This document shows, one piece after another, positions 1-7,758 of a stretch of 64,000 bases of DNA. The translations under genes were made by a program, and so were the position numbers. The DNA is taken from the NCBI RefSeq assembly GCF_947502895.1, contig NZ_CANNBM010000001.1:1426001-1490000 (forward strand). Reading direction: 5' to 3'. The notes beneath the pieces are model-generated. The model saw only the letters and a program-made list of their open reading frames with translations, ran no database searches and was not told where the DNA came from. The stretch's first letter is position 1. Each line of letters opens with the position of its first letter. This DNA is from an uncultured Sulfitobacter sp. Lineage in GTDB: Bacteria > Pseudomonadota > Alphaproteobacteria > Rhodobacterales > Rhodobacteraceae.

Positions 1-264
1 GCGGCTGTTGTCTGCTAGAAACCCTGTCGCAAGCGCGCAGAACATCCCCGCAGAGAATGCACCGACAATCAGCGGTATTCCAAGAATATAGGCCAGTACC
101 ACACCAGGCAGTACTGCATGGCTTATGGCGTCCCCCATCAGTGACCACCCTTTGAGCACCAGATAACATGACAGCAGGCTGGTGGGCACGGAGATGATCA
201 ACATCATCACAAATGCGCTTTGCATAAATGCAAACTGAAAAGGTTGAAGCAGCGTTTCTATCAT
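1..264 (-). CDS. sitD: Manganese/iron ABC transporter permease SitD (3' part missing)
   Basis: Second integral-membrane subunit of a SitABCD/TroABCD-type metal importer. The first 88 codons are visible, reading leftwards from ATG at 264; the gene runs off the left edge, so the C-terminus is absent. The translation begins MIETLLQPF and contains LKGWSLMGDAISHAVLPG, which matches SitC next door (LKGWSLIGDALSHSIVPG), so the two permeases are paralogues as in known sit operons. The ATG overlaps the sitC stop (ATGA), which implies coupled translation at the end of the operon. Family assignment is firm. Metal specificity is inferred from sitA and the adjacent Mur-like regulator. Confidence 0.9.
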   Translation of the reverse strand, partial: MIETLLQPFQFAFMQSAFVMMLIISVPTSLLSCYLVLKGWSLMGDAISHAVLPGVVLAYILGIPLIVGAFSAGMFCALATGFLADNSR

Positions 265-1115
265 GGGCGCAACGCCTCACGCGCTTTGCGCCGTGCCGCG
301 CGGTAGCCGTGTTTGGGTGCAAAGACAAAGGCCGTCAGAAAGATCAGCGTCTGGAGACTTACAATAATACCCCCAGTGGCCCCATCGAGGAAAAAGCTCA
401 GGTATGCGCCGATAAACGAAGTACCGGCGCCAATCGTCACACTTACGATCAGCAAGCGAGGAAAGCGGTCGGTGAGTAGATACGCAGTGGCCCCTGGCGT
501 GACGACCATCGCGATGACCAAGAACGCGCCGACGGTTTGCAGCGCCGCGACACATGAAGCCGAGAGCAACATGAAAAACAGAACTTTGAGAAGGTCCGGC
601 CGCAGCCCGATAGAGCGCGCATGGTTTTCATCAAAAAACGTGACCATCAGGTCTTTCCATTTGGCCAGCAGCACGGCCAGCGTGACAAATCCGATAATTG
701 CCAGCTGCAGCGTGTCTGACGGTGTAATGGCGAGGATGTTACCCATCGTAATTGTCTGAACGCTCACCGATGTGGGAGAAAGCGAAACCATAAACAGACC
801 AAGCCCGAAGAAGGAGGTAAATATTAGCCCGATAATCGTGTCTTCCTTGAGGCCAGAACGCTGGTTGAGAAACAGCATCGCCCCTGCTGCCAGACCACCC
901 GCCGCGAAAGCCCCCAGCGCAAACGGCAGACCCAGCATATAGGCCCCCGCAACACCGGGCACGATAGAATGGCTGAGCGCGTCGCCGATCAGGGACCAGC
1001 CCTTGAGCATCAGGTAGGCTGACAAAAATGCGCAAACCCCGCCAACCAGTGCGCTGACCCACATAGCGTTAAACATATACCCGTATGAAAAGGGCAGCAG
1101 CAGTGTGTCTATCAA
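261..1115 (-). CDS. sitC: Manganese/iron ABC transporter permease SitC
   Basis: Inner-membrane permease of the ABC-3 family (ZnuB/TroC/SitC), 284 residues with about eight hydrophobic segments, usual for the family. It carries the conserved LKGWSLIGDALSHSIVPG segment near residues 38-55. It should form the transmembrane channel with SitD, be energised by SitB and receive Mn(II) from SitA. The start overlaps the sitB stop by 4 nt and its own stop overlaps the sitD start by 4 nt, so this is a single polycistronic unit. Regulation is probably by the divergently encoded Fur-family protein. Confidence 0.93.
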   Translation of the reverse strand: MIDTLLLPFSYGYMFNAMWVSALVGGVCAFLSAYLMLKGWSLIGDALSHSIVPGVAGAYMLGLPFALGAFAAGGLAAGAMLFLNQRSGLKEDTIIGLIFTSFFGLGLFMVSLSPTSVSVQTITMGNILAITPSDTLQLAIIGFVTLAVLLAKWKDLMVTFFDENHARSIGLRPDLLKVLFFMLLSASCVAALQTVGAFLVIAMVVTPGATAYLLTDRFPRLLIVSVTIGAGTSFIGAYLSFFLDGATGGIIVSLQTLIFLTAFVFAPKHGYRAARRKAREALRP

Positions 1116-1975
1116 TCCGCTTTCTCCCGCTCGGTTTTTTCGCGGTCCGTCTCGTCTGCGTAAACGACGAATGGCCGTTCATCATCGGTAATAACGCGGA
1201 TGGTGCGCGCATCGTCGTCGTCGTGCAGATCGGCGCCGCCGATCACGAAGTGGCGCAAAACGCCGCCAAATGCGATTTCCAGATTATCATGGGTAAAGGT
1301 ATCGGCTGTCGTGCCGTATGCAATAATCGTTTCCTTGACCAAAATAGTGCGGTCACAAAACTCGGTGACAGAGCCTAGATTGTGCGTTGATACCAGCATA
1401 ACGCGGCCTTCATCGCGCATGTCCCGCAGCAGCTCAACAATTGCATCTTCGGTTTGTACGTCAACGCCAGTGAATGGCTCGTCCAACAAGATCACTTGCC
1501 CTTCTTGGGCCAAAGCACGTGCGAGGAAAACACGCTTGCGCTGCCCGCCCGATAGTTCGCCAATCTGGCGGTGGCGGTATTCGGCCATATTAACGCGCTC
1601 TAACGCGCTGGTGACCGCGGCATGGTCAGCTTTTTTCGGGTGACGGAAAAACCCCATATGACCATAGCGGCCCATCATCACCACATCCTCCACCAGTACT
1701 GGAAAGGACCAATCAACCTCCTCGGACTGTGGAACATAGGCGACAATATTGCGTTTCAGCGCCTCTTTCACGGGCATGCCCAAAACCGAAATTTCACCTT
1801 TGGCAGCGGGCACAAATCCCATAATTGCCTTGAACAGGGTCGATTTTCCTGCGCCGTTCACACCAACCAGTGCAGTGATTGTGCCTGTCGGTATCTCGAA
1901 TGTCGCGTCGCGCAGGGCGGTGTGCCCGTTGCGGTAGGTAACAGTTACATCATGTGCCGAAATGCCCACGCTCAT
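1112..1975 (-). CDS. sitB: Manganese/iron ABC transporter ATP-binding protein SitB
   Basis: Cytoplasmic ATPase of the Sit importer, 287 residues. All motifs are intact: Walker A GVNGAGKST (about residues 38-46), Q-loop YVPQSEE, signature LSGGQRKRVFLARAL, Walker B VILLDEPFTGVD and switch His in VSTHNLG. After the ATPase core there is an acidic C-terminal tail of about 45 residues with a DDDD run, longer than a minimal ABC ATPase; its role is unknown. The ATG at 1975 overlaps the sitA stop by 4 nt. Confidence 0.95.
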   Translation of the reverse strand: MSVGISAHDVTVTYRNGHTALRDATFEIPTGTITALVGVNGAGKSTLFKAIMGFVPAAKGEISVLGMPVKEALKRNIVAYVPQSEEVDWSFPVLVEDVVMMGRYGHMGFFRHPKKADHAAVTSALERVNMAEYRHRQIGELSGGQRKRVFLARALAQEGQVILLDEPFTGVDVQTEDAIVELLRDMRDEGRVMLVSTHNLGSVTEFCDRTILVKETIIAYGTTADTFTHDNLEIAFGGVLRHFVIGGADLHDDDDARTIRVITDDERPFVVYADETDREKTEREKAD

Positions 1976-2871
1976 TCTGTAAGGCCCTCTACGATGGTTG
2001 AGGACGTCACCCGCAGCAGATCAAGATAGGTTGGCACCGCGCCATCGCTTTCGGTCAAGCTGTCTACATACAAAATGCCACCGTATTTTGTGCCCGTCTC
2101 GCGGGCGATCTGTTGCGCGGGTGCTTGGCTGACAGTGGATTCGCAGAACACAGCAGGAATTTTGTTCGCGCGCACCGTATCAATCATGCGGCGAACCTGT
2201 TGTGGTGTACCTTGCTGGTCTGCGTTCATGGGCCAGAGGTATAATTCCTTCATCCCGAAATCCCGTATGAGATAGCTGAACGCCCCCTCACATGTGGCAA
2301 GCCACCGCTGCTGTTCTGGCACAGCCTGAATAGCAGCGCGCAGGGGGGCAATGGTCGCAGTGATCTGCGCCTTGTAGGTTTCGGCATTCTGGCGGTAGGT
2401 TCCGGCGTTGTCAGGATCGTGCAGGATGAATGCGTCGCGGATGTTGTCCACATAGACCAGCGCATTATCCAGACCCATCCACGCATGGGGGTTCGGCTTG
2501 CCGTTATATTCGCCTTCAACAATAGAAATCGCCTCGATTCCCTCGGTTAACGTAGCTGACGGTACATCACGCAGGTTGGACAGGAATTGCTCGAACCAAA
2601 GTTCAAGCCCTAGACCGTTCCACAAGATCAGGTCGGCGTCTTGCGCGCGGATGATATCGCGCGGGGTCGGCGCATATCCATGGATCTCTGCACCTGGCTT
2701 TGTGATGCTTTCCACAACAGCGACGTCACCCGCCACATTACGCGCCATATCCGCGATCACAGTAAAGGTTGTCACAGCCTTGAATGGCTCCTGCGCGCCT
2801 GCGGCACTGGTAAAGATACCCAGCACACCTGCGATGGTGGCGGTCTTAGCTAAGGTGATAAATTTACGCAT
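1972..2871 (-). CDS. sitA: Periplasmic manganese-binding protein SitA
   Basis: Solute-binding protein of cluster A-I (TroA/PsaA/SitA), 299 residues. An N-terminal Sec signal (MRKFITLAKTATIAGVLGIF, cleavage probably after AGA-Q near residue 26) precedes the mature protein. Predicted ligands by alignment with PsaA are His64 (EIHGY), His129 (NPHAW), Glu195 (CEGAF) and Asp270 (YVDSL). This H-H-E-D set is the Mn/Fe type; the His-rich loop of zinc-specific ZnuA is absent. An upstream in-frame ATG would add 17 residues before the signal peptide. I chose 2871 because GGAGG lies 10 nt before it. First gene of sitABCD, facing away from mur. Confidence 0.93.
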   Translation of the reverse strand: MRKFITLAKTATIAGVLGIFTSAAGAQEPFKAVTTFTVIADMARNVAGDVAVVESITKPGAEIHGYAPTPRDIIRAQDADLILWNGLGLELWFEQFLSNLRDVPSATLTEGIEAISIVEGEYNGKPNPHAWMGLDNALVYVDNIRDAFILHDPDNAGTYRQNAETYKAQITATIAPLRAAIQAVPEQQRWLATCEGAFSYLIRDFGMKELYLWPMNADQQGTPQQVRRMIDTVRANKIPAVFCESTVSQAPAQQIARETGTKYGGILYVDSLTESDGAVPTYLDLLRVTSSTIVEGLTE

Positions 2872-2938
2872 AATAATTTCATCCTCCAGTGTCGCTCTCT
2901 CTGAAATGCTTATGAGAACCATTCACAACTGTAAATAA

Positions 2939-2953
2939 GAATGATAACGATTC
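2939..2953. promoter_or_regulatory. Candidate Fur/Mur operator between sitA and mur
   Basis: GAATGATAACGATTC is an imperfect inverted repeat with GAAT and ATTC outer arms, similar to a Fur-box core. It lies in the 120-bp divergent region, 68 bp from the sitA ATG and 39 bp from the chosen mur ATG, so one bound dimer could control both promoters. A weaker GAGAACCATTC element sits at 2914-2924. Identity as the Mur site is inferred from position and resemblance. Confidence 0.55.
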
Positions 2954-2991
2954 TCAAACATAGCGGGTGAATGCGAAAAGAGCGGGGCGAT

Positions 2992-3417
2992 ATGAGCAAA
3001 GATACGGACACAACCGAAAAGATGGGCGCCGCGCTGCGCAAAGCAGGTATTCGGGTGACACGTCAGCGTATCGCGTTGATGGGGGTGCTGGCCGAAGCAA
3101 AGGATCACCCTGATGCGGTCGAACTGCATGAACGGGCCAAGGCCGTGGAGCCATCGGTTTCCCTCGCTACGGTCTATCGCACTCTGTCTGTGCTGGAGGA
3201 TGAAGGCGTGGTGCACCGTCATGCGTTTGAAGGTGGCGGAGCACGGTTCGAGACGACCCACGAGGACCACCATGACCATATCCTTGATGTGGACACGGGC
3301 GAGGTGATTGAATTCCAATCTGACAAAATCGAACAGCTACAGGACGAGATCGCCCGCGAATTAGGGTATGAGGTGGTACATCACCGGCTAGAGCTTTATT
3401 GCCGCAAAAAGCGTTAG
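2992..3417 (+). CDS. mur: Fur-family metal regulator, Mur (manganese uptake regulator) type
   Basis: Metal-responsive repressor, 141 residues from the chosen ATG. A winged-helix DNA-binding domain (RVTRQRIALMGVL, SLATVYRTLSVLEDEGVV) is followed by the dimerisation/metal domain with HEDHHDHILDVDTGEVIEF. Classical Fur has a CxxC pair here (ICLDCG); this protein has Asp and Thr instead, as in alphaproteobacterial Mur proteins that respond to Mn(II). The single Cys is near the C-terminus. Position divergent from sitABCD supports the Mur reading. An ATG at 2971 would add seven residues; neither start has a strong ribosome-binding site. The stop overlaps the convergent EamA gene by 4 nt. Confidence 0.88.
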   Translation: MSKDTDTTEKMGAALRKAGIRVTRQRIALMGVLAEAKDHPDAVELHERAKAVEPSVSLATVYRTLSVLEDEGVVHRHAFEGGGARFETTHEDHHDHILDVDTGEVIEFQSDKIEQLQDEIARELGYEVVHHRLELYCRKKR

Positions 3418-4301
3418 GCGCGTTTGAGCCGTCTTTCACGCCAGACGATCAACATCCCACTCAGTACAATCAAAAGCGCACCGGGAAACAACTCGTCCCA
3501 AGGTGCTTCGTCAAAGAAAACCCACCCAAGCAGAAAAGCCAATGGAATGCCGAAATAGTTAAACGGTGCCAGATTGCTCTGTTCTGCCATGCGGTAGGCC
3601 ATGATTAGCAGCAGTACCGCCGAGCCACCAAAACCCCCCATAGCAATGATGAACAACACATCAGTGGTATTGGCTACAGGGCTGAACCCGCCGGTAAACA
3701 ACGTAAGAATGATCGCGCCAAACAGGGCCACAACGCTGGAATACAAATTTATAAGCGGTGTCGGAACATCATCATCCATCATACGCGCTGTTACTCCGAC
3801 AAGGGCATAGCAGGCTGCGGCTCCCAGCGGCAGCAATGCCGCCGCAGAAAACGTATCTGCCCCGGGCCGTACAATCCAGATTACTCCTACAAAGCCAATC
3901 AAAACGGCTGACCATCTGATCCACCCCACCTTTTCACCAAGCAAAGGTACTGCCAGCGCAACAGCAAACAGTGAATTCGCATAAGTAATCGTAGAGGCTG
4001 TGGCAAAGGTCAGCATCCCAAGCGACAGATAGAACGAAAACTGTGCAAAGGTGAGGATCACACCACGTGCCAACCCCATTCGCCACTGGCGTAGCTTCCA
4101 AACCCGCCCGCGTGCATGCCACTCTTTAGAGGCATACAGCACAATGAGTGACGGAATCAGTCCAAATACATTGCGCCACGCCGACAGCTCTGCGGCACCA
4201 TACCTTGAAGAAAGATGCTTGATGATAAGCCCCATCCCGTCAAACAGCGTCAGCGCGCAGAGCAACAGAATCACAGCGAGTGTCGTACGATCATTTTTCA
4301 T
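3414..4301 (-). CDS. EamA/DMT-superfamily membrane transporter
   Basis: Inner-membrane protein of 295 residues with ten hydrophobic segments arranged as two EamA repeats, the standard drug/metabolite transporter plan. The N-terminal half has the family feature of a conserved Arg/Trp around SAWRNVFGLIPSL. Substrate cannot be read from sequence; relatives export amino acids or nucleosides or are uncharacterised. The 307-residue frame starts earlier, but the ATG at 4301 (MKNDRTTLAVILLLCALTLF) puts the first membrane helix at the right place. Convergent with mur. Confidence 0.85.
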   Translation of the reverse strand: MKNDRTTLAVILLLCALTLFDGMGLIIKHLSSRYGAAELSAWRNVFGLIPSLIVLYASKEWHARGRVWKLRQWRMGLARGVILTFAQFSFYLSLGMLTFATASTITYANSLFAVALAVPLLGEKVGWIRWSAVLIGFVGVIWIVRPGADTFSAAALLPLGAAACYALVGVTARMMDDDVPTPLINLYSSVVALFGAIILTLFTGGFSPVANTTDVLFIIAMGGFGGSAVLLLIMAYRMAEQSNLAPFNYFGIPLAFLLGWVFFDEAPWDELFPGALLIVLSGMLIVWRERRLKRA

Positions 4302-4479
4302 TGGCCTATGATGCTGTGCTGCGCAGCTAATGACCATCGCACATCGCCAAAACAGAGAAAATACAGACCCTTTGCCGCCGTCCTACAGGCAGAGGGTCTG
4401 GCAGTGACGTGCCGATCAACAGCTTTCATATCTTTCCTGTAAACTCGATTACATCACATCCCCAAACGGGAATGGCAGT

Positions 4480-4899
4480 TCAGTCAGGATCGACTTTACC
4501 GCGCATTGCTTTCACTTCGCCGCGCACCTTTTTGGCTTTCAGCCGACGCTTTTTGGAACCCAGTGTGGGTCGCGTGGCGATCCGCCGCTTTGGCGGGGTC
4601 AGCGCCTGTAAGATCAACTCTTTAAGCCGCTCACGGACCAACTCTCGGTTGCGGGCTTGGCTGCGCGTCTCGTCGCATTGTAACACCAACGCACCTTCGT
4701 TGTTCCAGCGGCGCCCTGCTAAACGCCGCAGACGGTTTTTGACGGGCAACGGCAGAGAGGGGGAGGTGGCCGCTTCAAACCGCAATTCCACAGCGGATGA
4801 CACTTTGTTCACATTTTGCCCACCAGGGCCCGAAGCGCGCATAAAGCTCTCTGAAAGCTCCCAGTCCTGCAAGGTTATGGCATCAGTGATATACAACAT
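4480..4899 (-). CDS. arfB: Alternative ribosome-rescue factor ArfB (peptidyl-tRNA hydrolase, GGQ)
   Basis: Codon-independent release factor that hydrolyses peptidyl-tRNA on ribosomes stalled at mRNA ends. The catalytic motif RASGPGGQNVNK is near residues 21-32. The basic C-terminal tail (KKRRLKAKKVRGEVKAMRGK) is the segment that enters the empty mRNA channel. Length from ATG 4899 is 139 residues, matching E. coli YaeJ/ArfB (140). Longer in-frame starts add 21 residues with no family counterpart. No good Shine-Dalgarno precedes either start. A terminator-like hairpin lies 60-100 bp upstream on the same strand, so the gene likely has its own promoter. Confidence 0.92.
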   Translation of the reverse strand: MLYITDAITLQDWELSESFMRASGPGGQNVNKVSSAVELRFEAATSPSLPLPVKNRLRRLAGRRWNNEGALVLQCDETRSQARNRELVRERLKELILQALTPPKRRIATRPTLGSKKRRLKAKKVRGEVKAMRGKVDPD

Positions 4900-4960
4900 G
4901 TTGCAGAACATAGCGGAGCGACACCAGAGGTGAAGGGCATTCTCATGCGGGGTATGTGCC

Positions 4961-4997
4961 AAAAAGCGAAAAGGGCCGCCCTGATACAGAGCGGCCC
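4961..4997 (-). terminator. Rho-independent terminator (leftward)
   Basis: On the minus strand GGGCCGC pairs with GCGGCCC (4991-4997 with 4973-4979). The stem can be prolonged by CTG/CAG around an ATA-type triloop, leaving one C-A mismatch. It is followed by TTTTCGCTTTTT on the minus strand (4961-4972). The opposite strand has no T-run, so direction is leftward. It would end transcripts coming from the small ORF at 5071-5127, or from yhhQ, before arfB. Confidence 0.75.
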
Positions 4998-5070
4998 AAT
5001 CGAATTGTATAGGAGGTGGGATCGGTTAGACCGATGGTCCACTCAGGAATTCAGCATGTCAGGGGCTGCC

Positions 5071-5127
5071 CTAACAAACGATCTCCAAAGCTGTTCCGAC
5101 ACCTCGCTCCAGTACCGTTCTTGACAC
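5071..5127 (-). CDS. Candidate 18-residue small protein with near-perfect Shine-Dalgarno
   Basis: GTG at 5127 opens an 18-codon frame, reading MSRTVLERGVGTALEIVC, stop TAG. AAAGGAGGTGATC ends 4 nt before it, so the GGAGG core lies 7 nt from GTG. This is an almost full complement of the 16S rRNA 3' end and far stronger than any other site in the window. The same frame stays open upstream to an ATG at 5208 (45 residues), but that start has no ribosome-binding site and would make the SD coding. Downstream are small hairpins (GGGCAGCCCC just after the stop; ATCGGTCTAACCGAT) and the terminator at 4961-4997. Together these look like a roughly 190-nt small mRNA. I recognise no family; this could be a leader peptide or a dual-function sRNA. 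Confidence 0.45.
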   Translation of the reverse strand: MSRTVLERGVGTALEIVC

Positions 5128-5236
5128 TAGATCACCTCCTTTGCTTTTGTTAATATCACCCCGAGCGTCACACAGGTTTGCGAAATCACAAAGCACTTTC
5201 TTCAACATCAGAGGCGATTTAATTGCTACTGCCCGA

Positions 5237-5854
5237 TCAGGCAGCACGAAGCCGTGCGGTGATGATACGAAAGGGCACAAGCGCAAGTAGCGCCAAAGAC
5301 AGTTTGACCGCCCAATCCGCCACAGCGAGAGAAACCCACAAAGGTGCTACTGGCCCCATGCCCAGAATGGGCAGCACGTCCGCAGCCCATGAGACATCTG
5401 TGGCCGGATGAACAAATGAAAACGCACTGGAAAACGCGATTGAAAAGAAGATCGCGGTATCAACCGTGCTGCCCACCAGTGTTGAGACCAGCGGTGCTTT
5501 CCACCATGCGCCGTTGCGCAATGCAGCAAAAATTCCGACGTCGAGCATTTGTGCTACCAAGAATGCAAGGCCAGAGGCAATTGCGATGCGTACTGTGACC
5601 AATGGGCCGAATTCGCCCATGATTTGTGTCCCGATCAACGAGCATGCGATGCCCACAACGAAACCGGTTAGAACAACGCGGCGCGCAGCAGCAGTGCCGT
5701 AGACACGGTTCATAATATCCGTAACCAGAAAGGCGAGAGGATAAGTGAAGGCCCCCCACGTGAGCCAGTTACCGTACAAAAATTGAACGAGGATGTTGGA
5801 GGCCACAACAATGATGGCCATGGCAATGATGCCAGGAAGATGTGTGCGTGTCAT
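5237..5854 (-). CDS. yhhQ: Queuosine-precursor transporter, YhhQ/VUT family
   Basis: Inner-membrane protein of 205 residues with about six hydrophobic segments (COG1738, VUT family). Characterised members import queuosine precursors (preQ0/preQ1) for tRNA modification. Family hallmarks are the early NILVQF and TYPLAFLVTDIMNRVYG segment (about residues 37-53) and a late VGSTVDTAIFFSIAF segment. A TTG seven codons upstream is possible; I chose ATG 5854. No clear Shine-Dalgarno is seen, and the 93-nt leader contains hairpins that may matter for control. Downstream lies the candidate small ORF. Confidence 0.87.
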   Translation of the reverse strand: MTRTHLPGIIAMAIIVVASNILVQFLYGNWLTWGAFTYPLAFLVTDIMNRVYGTAAARRVVLTGFVVGIACSLIGTQIMGEFGPLVTVRIAIASGLAFLVAQMLDVGIFAALRNGAWWKAPLVSTLVGSTVDTAIFFSIAFSSAFSFVHPATDVSWAADVLPILGMGPVAPLWVSLAVADWAVKLSLALLALVPFRIITARLRAA

Positions 5855-5947
5855 AATATAAAACCGTTTTTGCAAGGGTGCGGCGACTTGGCCTGCGAGG
5901 ATCGCAGACAGCCGCTGCTTTAGGCGGCTTTACCCGCTTGCGCAAGC
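5855..5947 (-). promoter_or_regulatory. Hairpin-rich leader before yhhQ
   Basis: The gap between the phytase-like gene and yhhQ holds three inverted repeats: GCTTGCGCAAGC (5936-5947), a 6-bp stem 5910-5915/5924-5929 with an 8-nt loop, and a 6-bp stem 5893-5898/5902-5907 with loop GGA. No T-run follows, so a terminator is unlikely. Some yhhQ-family genes are under preQ1 riboswitches, but I do not find the preQ1-I signature here. The role is open: leader structure or processing site. Confidence 0.3.
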
Positions 5948-6811
5948 CTATTCCCGAACGGTGTATTCGACGATCTGCGTTCGCAATATCCGCATAAAGT
6001 TATCATCCGAGATCATTGTGACATGGCGCTGCCCCCGGGCGTCCTCCCAAACGCTGATGCCTTCGAGGTTATCATAGCGTGCAGGTATCGTTGTCATAAT
6101 GACGTCTTCACGTGCCGCACGTGGATCGATCACGAATAACCTGATACGGCTGCGAAAGCCCAACGGTGTCGTTGCCCGCTCCAGCAACCATAGACGACCA
6201 AGGCTGTCAAAATCCGCACCTACAGGCACGAAAGGCCCACGTTGGGGAATACGCGCACTTAGGCGCCATTTACCATTGGCATAGGCATAAAGAGGGAAGG
6301 GGCCGCCGTCGGCACGGGCCTGCTCGGCCACGGCAAACAGCGTGCCGTCCTGTGCAATGGCAAGAGCCTCAATGCCTGCATTGTCGCCCAATGTGTTCTG
6401 GAAGGGCAGGGCAATACGCGCTTTTGTGCGCCCTGACGCGAGATCGGTCGCCATGATCCTGTGTCGATGCTCGAAAGAGACGAACGCCTTGCCGTTCTGT
6501 GCAATGGCGAGCCCTTCCGCATCACTGGCCTTCTTGCGCAGACGACCGCCTGCCGCACGGCCCAAGCGTTGGCTGCTGCGTACGGCAACGCCTTTCAGCT
6601 TCCCGTTTTCGCGTATCAGTGTTGCTTCTACTAATTGCCCACGATCGCTAATGACCGTCATTTTCGCGCCCTGATCCGTCACTTCAATGCCTGACCACCC
6701 CCCGAACCAGGGTGCGTCAATCTCCCAACGCAGGGCAGTACCTCCGCGCAGCGACGGTTGCGCCTGTGCAAGGCTACACAGACAGATCAGGATCAGCGCA
6801 AGACGGATCAA
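5948..6811 (-). CDS. Secreted esterase-like phytase-family protein
   Basis: A 287-residue exported protein with signal peptide MIRLALILICLCSLAQAQ. The body matches the phytase-like (esterase-like activity of phytase) beta-propeller family: DAEGLAIAQNGKAFVSFE (about residues 97-114), IEALAIAQDG and NLEGISVWED are blade repeats of that group. Substrate is unknown; phytase activity should not be assumed. The only in-frame start is TTG at 6811, which overlaps the mepA stop, so translation is probably coupled. Third gene of the minus-strand run UMF1 transporter, mepA, this gene. Confidence 0.8.
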   Translation of the reverse strand: MIRLALILICLCSLAQAQPSLRGGTALRWEIDAPWFGGWSGIEVTDQGAKMTVISDRGQLVEATLIRENGKLKGVAVRSSQRLGRAAGGRLRKKASDAEGLAIAQNGKAFVSFEHRHRIMATDLASGRTKARIALPFQNTLGDNAGIEALAIAQDGTLFAVAEQARADGGPFPLYAYANGKWRLSARIPQRGPFVPVGADFDSLGRLWLLERATTPLGFRSRIRLFVIDPRAAREDVIMTTIPARYDNLEGISVWEDARGQRHVTMISDDNFMRILRTQIVEYTVRE

Positions 6812-7758
6812 TTTGAATCAAGCACAGCTTTGCACTGGGCTGGCAAATCGGCCAAAAGTAATTCGCGGCGCGGCTTGCGTGGCGCTGTCGGTTTCTTGGG
6901 CTTTGGCTTGGCTTTTGGCGGGTTCAGGATGTTCGCCTGCCATTCGCGCGCATCAGCACAGCCATCCCCTTTCGGGGGCGGATTCTGGTTTACACATCCA
7001 CGTGCGCCTTTGGGGCAGGCCAGTCGAATGTGGAAGTGGTAGTGATGCCCGTACCATGGCCGGATTTTACGCAGATAGCTGCGATCGCCACGCTCGTCTT
7101 CGCACATCTGTACTTTCGCGCCGGGAAAGACAAAAATCCGCTCTGTGCGTGGGTCTTTTGCAGCCGCCTTGATGATATTGTGGTGCGCACGCGTCCATGC
7201 ATCATTTACGTAGGCACCCTTGGCGCGACGCGTTGAGATGGACGAGATATTTTCGCGCTGTTTGGCTGTCAAACTGAGAGATGTTGGCGGCAGCATCCAG
7301 ATATCGGCATCGAGCCCGATTTGGTGGCTGCGGTGACCTGTCAGCATCGGGCCGCCGCGTGGCTGGCTCAGATCGCCTATATACAGACCGTTCCAACCGG
7401 GTTGCTGCGCTGCAAATTGACTGAGCTTTGTGACCATATCAACCAGTTCGGGATGGCCCCAATTGCGCCCGCGGGACAAGCGCATTGCCTGCCATGTAGG
7501 CCCGCTTTCGGCCAGTTGAACGCCACCGGCAAGGCAGCCTCTCGCGTAACCGCCGAATACATCAGGCGACTGCCGAGAGCCGGATGATTTTGTGCCGAAC
7601 AGTTTTTTCGCCTGCACATTTGCCAAGGGTCCGGCCAGTTCCCCGATGGTGGGAAGGTCGGGCTTTTGCTGTTTCGAGCCGCTGATGTCACGCGCACCGC
7701 CACAACTGGCAACGACCATTGCCAATGCTGCGAAGACTGAGAGTGTCGAGATTTTCAT
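6808..7758 (-). CDS. mepA: Penicillin-insensitive murein endopeptidase MepA, lipoprotein form
   Basis: Metallopeptidase of family M74 that cuts D-Ala-meso-DAP cross-links in peptidoglycan; 316 residues. The N-terminus is a lipoprotein signal with the lipobox VASC (Cys19), so this copy should be membrane anchored, unlike soluble E. coli MepA. Zinc-site motifs are present: HRSHQIGLDADIWM and GHHYHFHIRLACP. A proline/lysine-rich linker (PPKAKPKPKKPTAPRKPRR) near the C-terminus is an extension. ATG 7758 overlaps the UMF1 transporter stop by 4 nt and the stop overlaps the phytase-like gene. Confidence 0.92.
   Translation of the reverse strand: MKISTLSVFAALAMVVASCGGARDISGSKQQKPDLPTIGELAGPLANVQAKKLFGTKSSGSRQSPDVFGGYARGCLAGGVQLAESGPTWQAMRLSRGRNWGHPELVDMVTKLSQFAAQQPGWNGLYIGDLSQPRGGPMLTGHRSHQIGLDADIWMLPPTSLSLTAKQRENISSISTRRAKGAYVNDAWTRAHHNIIKAAAKDPRTERIFVFPGAKVQMCEDERGDRSYLRKIRPWYGHHYHFHIRLACPKGARGCVNQNPPPKGDGCADAREWQANILNPPKAKPKPKKPTAPRKPRRELLLADLPAQCKAVLDSN

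Noticed and set aside
5128..5143. Plus-strand GATCACCTCCTTT resembles the 3' end of 16S rRNA.
   Set aside because: Only about 13 nt match and nothing upstream looks like 16S; it is better read as the complement of a strong Shine-Dalgarno on the minus strand.
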